Shown one piece after another: positions 57,838 to 64,000 of a stretch of DNA of 64,000 nt. Source of the stretch: Dysgonomonas gadei ATCC BAA-286 (lineage in GTDB: Bacteria > Bacteroidota > Bacteroidia > Bacteroidales > Dysgonomonadaceae); assembly GCF_000213555.1 (NCBI RefSeq), contig NZ_GL891982.1, positions 147,910 to 211,909 on the forward strand, given 5' to 3'. Positions within the stretch are counted from its first letter, which is position 1; the number at the start of each line of letters is the position of its first letter. The position numbers and the translations under genes are program-made. The notes under the pieces were generated by a model. It was not told the origin of the DNA and searched no databases. It worked only from the letters and a program-made list of their open reading frames with translations.

Positions 57838-58118
57838 TGGTGTTACAAATCCGCATTGCCGGATGAGTGATTAAAAGGGAATCAGGTGCAAATCCTGAAC
57901 AGACCCGCTGCTGTAAGCTCTATTCAGTGAACAGTTAACAGTCATCAGTTAACAATGTTTCTGAAAAAAGTTTTTGGACAATACTCAAACCACTGATTGA
58001 CAGTCATCAGTCATCAGCTATCAGTTAATAATTTTTGTTAACTGTTAACTGCCCACTGTAACTGAATGTCGGGAAGGCCGTTCAAAAATGGAGCAAGTCA
58101 GAAAACCTGCCGGAACAT
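57838..58118 (+). promoter_or_regulatory. Cobalamin (adenosyl-B12) riboswitch with expanded peripheral arms
   Basis: Core elements in order: AAAAGGGAATCAGGTGCAAA (about 57873), CCTGAACAGACCCGCTGCTG and CTGTAA (57911-57916), CCACTG (57990-57995), GGGAAGGC (58071-58078), AGTCAG (58096-58101) and the B12-box end ACCTGCC (58105-58111). Binding of cobalamin should hide the downstream start region and lower expression of cobI and the genes after it. The two stretches between CTGTAA, CCACTG and GGGAAGG are each about 75 nt and carry repeats such as CAGTCATCAGTTAACA and GTTAACTGTTAACTG that can pair with each other. Confidence 0.9.
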
Positions 58119-58243
58119 TATTAGTTGAAAGCTCGAGGTTTAGGCTTAAATACTATTTACAGACAACACACATACCTGTTCGTCTATTTTAGTCCTACAC
58201 TAAAGGCATCTGATTTTTAACTCCAATAAAATGGATTGTATAG

Positions 58244-58948
58244 ATGTTTGATTCCGTTACATTCGTATCTCTCGGTCCCGGAGACCCGGAACTGATAACC
58301 TTGAAAGGTTTGAAAACACTGCAAGAAGCAGATTTGATATTTTGTCCGTCAACCGCCCTTCCCCAAGGAAAAAGCTCCTCACGGGCAAAAGATGTCCTAT
58401 TGCAATTGGGCTTCGATGAATCAAAACTGAACACATTCAATGTACCTATGAACAAAGACCGTTCTCTGGCCATTGAGAGCTACAAGGCTGTGGCGAAAGA
58501 AATATCGGACAGGTATAAATCCGGACATAAAATAGCTGTTACAGCCGAAGGCGATGCCGGATTCTACTCTACCATCTATTACATAAGCGAATATCTTACA
58601 CAGGAGAATATACCGGTCAGCCGCATCGCGGGCGTGCCTGCGTTTATAGCCTGTGGCACTCTGGCCAACATTCACATTGTGAAACAAGAGGAAGAACTCG
58701 AAGTTATTCCGGGTATCATAACATTAAACAACCTGAAAGAAAAACTGGAGAAAGGTAAAACCATTGTACTGATGAAAGCTTCGCAATGTGAAGAGGTTAT
58801 AATGGAAGCATTAGAAAATATTCAGGACGCCACTTTCCACTATTTTGAAAATGTGGGAATAGCTGAGAAAGAATTCTACACACAAGAAAAACAAGCTATT
58901 GCAAACCGTAAACTCCCTTACTTTTCACTAATTATAATCCGCAAATAA
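58244..58948 (+). CDS. cobI: (Cobalt-)precorrin-2 C20-methyltransferase
   Basis: 234 residues; could equally be named cbiL in the anaerobic route. It moves a methyl group from SAM to C20 of the ring. FVSLGPGDPELITLKGLKTL is the conserved GxGPGDPELxT start, VTAEGDAGFYSTIYYISEYL the second, and AGVPAFIACGTLANIHIVKQ the substrate-side motif. Start ATG 58244. First gene after the riboswitch; the next gene starts two bases after its stop. Confidence 0.9.
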   Translation: MFDSVTFVSLGPGDPELITLKGLKTLQEADLIFCPSTALPQGKSSSRAKDVLLQLGFDESKLNTFNVPMNKDRSLAIESYKAVAKEISDRYKSGHKIAVTAEGDAGFYSTIYYISEYLTQENIPVSRIAGVPAFIACGTLANIHIVKQEEELEVIPGIITLNNLKEKLEKGKTIVLMKASQCEEVIMEALENIQDATFHYFENVGIAEKEFYTQEKQAIANRKLPYFSLIIIRK

Positions 58949-58950
58949 AT

Positions 58951-60081
58951 ATGAAATTCCTTGCCCGTTCAATAATCCTGCTTGCTTTTGGTTGCTTGAT
59001 AGCATGCAACCCGAATAAGAAAGATAGCAACAATATTTCCGGCTCGCACGATACTTTAAATATCAAATATGCAAAAGGCTTTACCGTATCCGAACATGGA
59101 AATTACAAACTGGTGGATATACACGATCCTTCCGGCGAAAGCGACACCAAATATCAATATGCATTGTTGAAACGAGGAGAAGATAAAACGGGAATACCTT
59201 CAGGATACCAGATTATAGAAATCCCCGTAAGAAGTGTGGTATGTATGACCACCCTGCAAATTTCCAATTTTATCAAATTAGACGCTGTGGACAAAATAGC
59301 AGGGATAACCAGCACCCGTTTCCTGTTCAATCCTCAGCTAAACGAACAATTGAAAACCGGGAAAACGAGCAAAATCGGTATCGAAGGCGAGTTTGACAAC
59401 GAAGTGGTTATGGCTCTCGATCCCGACATTATCCTTGTTTCGCCCTTCAAGCGCGGTGGTTATGATGCTATCCGCAATCTGGATATTCCTCTGATCAGTT
59501 TTTTAGGGTATAAAGAATCATCTCCCCTGGGGCAGGCCGAATGGATAAAATTTACAGGGCTTTTATTGGGAATGGAAGAGCAGGCCGGTAAACAATTCGA
59601 TGAAATAGAAGAAAAATATAATCAGTTGAAATCACTGGCCGGACCGGTGGCCCATAAGCCGGTAGTACTTAGCGGGGAACTGCATTCGGGCAATTGGTAT
59701 GTCGTAGGAGGGAACAGTTATCTGGCGCAACTTTTCCGCGATGCGGGAGCATCCTATTTTATGAAAAACGATGACGAATCGGGCGGATTTTATGTGGATT
59801 TCGAAACTGTATATTCTCAGGGCGCGAATGCCGAATACTGGCGTATGGTAAACAGCCACAACGGAACGTTCAGCTATGAAGCGCTGAAACAAAGCGACGC
59901 ACGTTACGCCGACTTCAAAGCATACAAAGATAAAAACCTTATCTATTGCAATCTCAGGGAAAAGCCCTTCTATGAAAATACGCCTGTAGAGCCGGAAGTT
60001 GTGCTGGCCGACCTGATAAAGATATTCCACCCCGAGTTGTTACCCGAACACACACCTGTATATTATGAACTATTGAAATAA
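58951..60081 (+). CDS. BtuF/FecB-like substrate-binding lipoprotein
   Basis: 376 residues. Lipobox in AFGCLIACNP (Cys about 23). The two-lobed helical-backbone binding fold contains VVCMTTLQISNFIKLDAVDK and ALDPDIILVSPFKRGGYDAI, with a late VVLSGELHSGNWYVVGGNSY. It delivers a corrinoid or iron-chelate ligand to the permease that follows; the location in the cobalamin operon favours a corrinoid. Stop and next start overlap (TAATG). Confidence 0.85.
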   Translation: MKFLARSIILLAFGCLIACNPNKKDSNNISGSHDTLNIKYAKGFTVSEHGNYKLVDIHDPSGESDTKYQYALLKRGEDKTGIPSGYQIIEIPVRSVVCMTTLQISNFIKLDAVDKIAGITSTRFLFNPQLNEQLKTGKTSKIGIEGEFDNEVVMALDPDIILVSPFKRGGYDAIRNLDIPLISFLGYKESSPLGQAEWIKFTGLLLGMEEQAGKQFDEIEEKYNQLKSLAGPVAHKPVVLSGELHSGNWYVVGGNSYLAQLFRDAGASYFMKNDDESGGFYVDFETVYSQGANAEYWRMVNSHNGTFSYEALKQSDARYADFKAYKDKNLIYCNLREKPFYENTPVEPEVVLADLIKIFHPELLPEHTPVYYELLK

Positions 60082-61115
60082 TGAAACGTCATATACTTTT
60101 ACTCGCACTTATTTTTGCATCTATCCTGCTGTTTTTCATACTCAATCTTGTATTGGGTACTATCTCCATACCCGTAGGCTCTATTTGGAATATATTATCC
60201 GGAACAGGAGATGAACCGCTGATATGGCAGAATATAATCTGGAAATCCCGTTTTCCCCAGACACTGACGGCTTTGGTTGCGGGAGCAGGCTTATCTATAA
60301 GCGGGTTGCAGATGCAGACCGTATTCCGTAATCCCCTGGCCGGTCCCTCCGAACTGGGTATCAGTTCGGGCGCAAGCCTCGGTGTAGCTTTCATTATCCT
60401 TCTGTCGGGAAGCATTGCCGGAACGGCGTTGAGTACTTTAGGCTTTTTCGGGGAAGTGGCTGTATCTGTGGCGGCTATTGCCGGGGCAATGACTGTGATG
60501 GCAATCATAATAGCCATTTCGCAACGGATAAGGGGAAATGTCATACTCCTTATTATCGGAGTCATGATAGGCTATATAGCGACCGCCATTATCGGCGTCC
60601 TTAAATTTTTCAGCAACGATGAAGATGTCAGGGCATATGTAATATGGGGACTGGGCAGTTTCGCGAAAGTATCGGGTAATCAGGTCTATACTTTCGTCTT
60701 TATAATGGCCGTACTTATCCCGCTTTCATTCCTGCTTATCAAGACACTGAACCTTATGCTGCTCGGCGATGGCTATGCCCGTAATTTAGGGCTGAATATA
60801 AAACGTGCCCGCCTGTATGTAATCTGCTGTTCGTGTGTCATCACAGCTATTATCACAGCTTATTGCGGGCCTATCGTCTTTCTGGGACTGGCCGTACCTC
60901 ATCTGTGCCGTACAATATTTGTCTCGTCCGACCACCGGATACTGATGCCTGCCGTCACACTCACCGGGGCATCCCTTGCCCTGCTGTGCAACCTTATAGC
61001 GCGCATGCCGGGTTTTGAAGGGGCATTACCCATCAACTCGGTGACGGCGCTCATAGGCGCACCGATAGTTATATCGGTATTATTCGGAAAACGTAAAAAT
61101 GAGATAACGGAATAG
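60081..61115 (+). CDS. BtuC/FecCD-type ABC permease
   Basis: 344 residues with about ten membrane helices. LVAGAGLSISGLQMQTVFRN, PLAGPSELGISSGASLGVAF is the family's signature opening (GxxLxxxGxxxQxxxRNPLAxPxxLGxxxGA). GPIVFLGLAVPHLCRTIF lies in the helix 8-9 loop that meets the ATPase. It forms the channel of the importer with the ATPase that follows five bases later. Confidence 0.9.
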   Translation: MKRHILLLALIFASILLFFILNLVLGTISIPVGSIWNILSGTGDEPLIWQNIIWKSRFPQTLTALVAGAGLSISGLQMQTVFRNPLAGPSELGISSGASLGVAFIILLSGSIAGTALSTLGFFGEVAVSVAAIAGAMTVMAIIIAISQRIRGNVILLIIGVMIGYIATAIIGVLKFFSNDEDVRAYVIWGLGSFAKVSGNQVYTFVFIMAVLIPLSFLLIKTLNLMLLGDGYARNLGLNIKRARLYVICCSCVITAIITAYCGPIVFLGLAVPHLCRTIFVSSDHRILMPAVTLTGASLALLCNLIARMPGFEGALPINSVTALIGAPIVISVLFGKRKNEITE

Positions 61116-61119
61116 GAAA

Positions 61120-62118
61120 ATGAAACAAAAGACAATCGATATACAGCATCTTTCGATAGGATATTCTTCAAAAAAGAATAGCATTACTGTCGCCGAAAAT
61201 ATAACATCATCCATTTTCAGCGGGGAGCTTACCTGCTTGCTCGGAGCCAACGGGATAGGCAAGTCTACTTTGCTGCGGACACTTTCGGCTTTCCAGCCCA
61301 AATTGTCAGGCAGTATCTATATGCGCGGAAAGGAAATAAAAGAATATAGCGAAAAGGAATTTGCTACCCTCGCCAGTGTAGTCCTGACCGAAAAGTTTGA
61401 TATAAAAAACATGAGCGCCCGCGAACTTATCGGCTTGGGACGCAGCCCATATACAGGATTCTGGGGAAAACTGAATAAAGAAGATAAAGAGATCGTAGAT
61501 AAGGCCATCGCGATGGTGAAAATAGAAAATCTGTCGCACAGGATGGTTCATACACTAAGTGACGGGGAACGGCAGAAAGTGATGATCGCGAAAGCGCTGG
61601 CGCAGGAAACACCGATAATCCTTCTGGATGAGCCTACTGCTTTTCTCGATTTCCCGAGCAAAGTAGAGATCATGCAATTGCTGCACCAACTATCCCGCAA
61701 GACGAATAAGACTATTTTCCTTTCCACTCACGATCTGGAACTGGCGCTCCAGATAGCTGATAAAATATGGCTGATGGACAGGCAGAGCGGAATAAAGACA
61801 GGGACACCCGAAGATCTGTCCCTGGATGGCAGCCTGAGCAGTTTCTTTGCACGGAAAGGGATTATTTTCGATCAGGACACCGGACTATTCAGAATAGAAA
61901 ATGAATCGGACAGACAGATAAAACTACTTGGGCACGGACAGAAATATACAATGGTAAGAAAAGCGCTGCAACGGAATGGAATACTGGCTTCGCGGCAGTT
62001 TAACACCGATTCATATATTGATATTACAGATAACGGGATAAAAATTTGTATACCGGAGCAACCGGACTTATTAATTTCCAGCATTGAAGAATTACTGGAT
62101 AATATACATCGGCTATGA
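61120..62118 (+). CDS. BtuD/FecE-type ABC ATPase with C-terminal extension
   Basis: 332 residues. Walker A LGANGIGKSTLL at about 48, ABC signature LSDGERQKVMIA, Walker B PIILLDEPTAFLDF and H-loop LSTHDLELAL. About 80 residues after the normal end (from FARKGIIFDQDTGLFRIENE to the C-terminus) form an extra domain not found in E. coli BtuD. It energises the importer. The last four bases overlap the cobK-cbiD ATG (ATGA). Confidence 0.85.
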   Translation: MKQKTIDIQHLSIGYSSKKNSITVAENITSSIFSGELTCLLGANGIGKSTLLRTLSAFQPKLSGSIYMRGKEIKEYSEKEFATLASVVLTEKFDIKNMSARELIGLGRSPYTGFWGKLNKEDKEIVDKAIAMVKIENLSHRMVHTLSDGERQKVMIAKALAQETPIILLDEPTAFLDFPSKVEIMQLLHQLSRKTNKTIFLSTHDLELALQIADKIWLMDRQSGIKTGTPEDLSLDGSLSSFFARKGIIFDQDTGLFRIENESDRQIKLLGHGQKYTMVRKALQRNGILASRQFNTDSYIDITDNGIKICIPEQPDLLISSIEELLDNIHRL

Positions 62119-63938
62119 TACTTATATTCGGCGGAACAACGGAAGGACGCAAAGCCCTATTGGTGTGCGACGAGGCAGCCAAACCATATTATTATTCCAC
62201 GAAAGGCGATTTGCAGAAAGTGGAGAGTGTGCATGCTATTCTTCTCTTCGGAGGCCTCGATGAAGAGTCTATGATTACATGCTGTAAGGAGAATAACATT
62301 AAGCTTATTATAGACGCGGCGCATCCCTTTGCCGAGAACCTGCACGGGAATATAGCTTCTGCATCCGCAAAGTTGGAAATACCCGTAGTCAGGTATGAAC
62401 GCAGTTATCCGGAGCATACTGACGATTTGCTTTGGTTCGATTCTTACAGCGATGCAATCCATTATCTCGAAAGTAATAAGATAGATAACCTGCTTGCGCT
62501 GACAGGAGTAAATACGATTGCAAAACTTAAACCGTACTGGGAACGGCACAATTGCTGGTTCAGGATTCTGGACAGGGAAGAATCTCGCGCTATTGCTCAG
62601 GCAAACAATTTTCCATGCGACAGAATATTATATTACAGGCAGGGAGAGGATGAAATTCCCTTATTCGAAAGAATAAAGCCACAGGCGATTATAACAAAAG
62701 AAAGTGGCGACTCCGGTGGATTTAATGAAAAAGCAGATGCAGCCCGCAAACTGAACATACCCTTTTTAGTCGTCAAACGGCCTCCCCTATCGCCTTCTTT
62801 CATTTCCGTTTATGGCGAAAACGGACTACGCAAAGAGATAGAAAAATATGTACCCGGGTTCTTCGATTTAAGGACAGGATATACGACCGGGACATGTGCC
62901 ACTGCTGCTACTAAGGCGGCACTCACAACCCTGCTCACCAATGAGATACAGGAAGAAACCGGCCTGACACTGCCAAACGGCGAATGGATACGTATTCCTG
63001 TTGCTACCACACGGTTTTCAGAAAATACAGTCAGTTGTTCAGTCATAAAAGACTCCGGAGATGACCCGGACATTACCAACGGATGCGAAATAGTATCTAC
63101 AGTACAACTCTGCGATACTCATAAAGGCGTCCGTTTTTTACAGGGAAAAGGTGTGGGTACAGTAACACTTCCCGGGCTGGATATAGAAATTGGTGAACCG
63201 GCCATCAACAAAACACCCCGTATGATGATAAAGCGGGAAATCTTCAAAGTCTTGCGCCACAATCAGGACAAATTGCCGGACGGGAATTTAAAGACAGGTG
63301 TAGATGTCACTATTTCCGTTACCAACGGAGAAGAAATCGCACTGAAAACATTTAATCCCAAACTGGGTATCACAGGCGGAATATCTATTATCGGCACTTC
63401 GGGAATAGTAAAGCCCTTTTCTTCGGAAGCATTCATCAACTCCATCCGCCGCGAAATGCTGGTAGCCAAAGCCCTGGGATGCGAGCGGGTAGTGATTAAC
63501 TCAGGGGCAAAGAGCGAACGTTTCGTAAAACAGAGATATCCTGATCTGCCTGCACAGGCATTTATCCATTACGGGAATTTCATCGGCGAAACGATAAAGA
63601 TAGCGTCTGACCTCGGTTTCAAAAGCCTGACGCTGGGTATTATGCTCGGGAAGGCCGTGAAACTCGCCGAAGGCTCTCTGGATACACACAGTAAAAAAAC
63701 GGTGATGAACAAAGAGTTCCTAACCGGCTTAGCTTACGAAAGTAATTGTTCCGAAAGAACAATTGCAGCGATACAGGAAATGACTCTGGCCCGGCAGTTA
63801 TGGGATATTATTACTACCCAAGAGGAAGTTTTTTTTACACTTCTTATCAAACGATGCTATGATGCATGCGTCCCGCTTTTGCCAAATGGAAAGCTGACAA
63901 TTATGCTCATAGACGAAGATGGGAATATTATCCTCTGA
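62115..63938 (+). CDS. Fused precorrin-6A reductase (CobK/CbiJ) and CbiD
   Basis: 607 residues. Residues 1-250 are the CobK/CbiJ type: MILIFGGTTEGRKALLVCDE, LIIDAAHPFAENLHGNIASA and AIITKESGDSGGFNEKADAA (reduction of precorrin-6A). Residues 255-607 are CbiD, the C1-methyltransferase of cobalt-precorrin-5B: DLRTGYTTGTCATAATKAAL, TTRFSENTVSCSVIKDSGDD, GGISIIGTSGIVKPFSSEAF. CbiD marks the anaerobic (early cobalt insertion) route. Two steps of the same pathway on one chain. Confidence 0.9.
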   Translation: MILIFGGTTEGRKALLVCDEAAKPYYYSTKGDLQKVESVHAILLFGGLDEESMITCCKENNIKLIIDAAHPFAENLHGNIASASAKLEIPVVRYERSYPEHTDDLLWFDSYSDAIHYLESNKIDNLLALTGVNTIAKLKPYWERHNCWFRILDREESRAIAQANNFPCDRILYYRQGEDEIPLFERIKPQAIITKESGDSGGFNEKADAARKLNIPFLVVKRPPLSPSFISVYGENGLRKEIEKYVPGFFDLRTGYTTGTCATAATKAALTTLLTNEIQEETGLTLPNGEWIRIPVATTRFSENTVSCSVIKDSGDDPDITNGCEIVSTVQLCDTHKGVRFLQGKGVGTVTLPGLDIEIGEPAINKTPRMMIKREIFKVLRHNQDKLPDGNLKTGVDVTISVTNGEEIALKTFNPKLGITGGISIIGTSGIVKPFSSEAFINSIRREMLVAKALGCERVVINSGAKSERFVKQRYPDLPAQAFIHYGNFIGETIKIASDLGFKSLTLGIMLGKAVKLAEGSLDTHSKKTVMNKEFLTGLAYESNCSERTIAAIQEMTLARQLWDIITTQEEVFFTLLIKRCYDACVPLLPNGKLTIMLIDEDGNIIL

Positions 63939-64000
63939 ACAGATGCTTGAACTGGTGAGAATATAATTTCGACAATCCTTCCCTGTTTCCGATCGCGTCA
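63928..64000 (-). CDS. C-terminal end of a leftward gene, partial
   Basis: A minus-strand frame open from the window edge to TAA at 63928-63930 encodes DAIGNREGLSKLYSHQFKHL and three more residues. It would overlap the cobK-cbiD end by 11 bp, a common convergent arrangement, and no rightward continuation of the operon is seen in the last 62 bp. Too short for identification and could be chance. Confidence 0.3.
   Translation of the reverse strand, partial: DAIGNREGLSKLYSHQFKHLFRG

Overview
The window is AT-rich chromosomal DNA from a member of the Bacteroidota, most likely order Bacteroidales. Supporting signs are Bacteroidetes-type promoters (TTTG, then TAnnTTTG), a GldF-GldG fusion, a secreted protein with a type IX-like C-terminal domain, fimbrium-like FISUMP surface proteins, a DUF3943 protein, and a cobalamin riboswitch upstream of an anaerobic-type B12 operon. 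A Dysgonomonas-like genus is possible but is a guess.

Layout. 1-2486: envelope genes and a remnant of a staphylococcal-nuclease-like gene. 2487-3767: a compact rightward three-gene cassette: a HEPN-like protein (frameshifted), an unknown protein and a SecB-like protein. It abuts the lysis end of a prophage and is the best candidate here for an undescribed toxin/chaperone or defence module. 3801-18640: a leftward prophage running from early promoter and sliding clamp through PcfK/PcfJ, replication initiator, DnaB, a sigma-like factor, terminase, tail and lysis genes. It is clearly decaying. The clamp, a small early gene, the ASCH-type gene, the replication initiator, holin and spanin-like genes are each broken by small indels or in-frame TGA codons. 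A large deletion has fused the start of the large terminase to a tail-region SGNH hydrolase, removing portal, capsid and tail-tube genes. No integrase is visible. The flanking host genes are intact, so general sequencing error is an unlikely explanation.

18766-57189: ordinary chromosome. It holds tRNA-Arg(ACG), dapA, galK, ligA, gldFG, mscL, an M48 lipoprotein protease, a GT9 transferase, a GH43 glycosidase, an Omp85-like protein, an ECF sigma factor, threonine aldolase, an epimerase, a tandem pair of uncharacterised paralogs (42126-44642), a CNNM/CorC protein, a TetR-SMR efflux unit with two matching operators, a DPP5-like S9 peptidase, an AraC regulator, a FISUMP protein, an S24 repressor with a palindromic operator, and a MaoC hydratase.

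57820-63938: a cobalamin locus, with a promoter and a B12 riboswitch expanded by dispersed repeat sequence, then cobI/cbiL, btuF-, btuC- and btuD-like transport genes and a CobK-CbiD fusion in one tightly spaced operon. The riboswitch presumably shuts off both synthesis and uptake when B12 is plentiful.

Two families of dispersed non-coding sequence stand out. One is a composite element of about 340-440 bp present twice in inverted orientation (49964-50305 and 57337-57781), with relatives at 23845-24062 and inside the riboswitch. The other is a 32-bp sequence found identically in two convergent-gene spacers (38954-38985 and 53883-53914), the second copy forming a long hairpin with an inverted partner.
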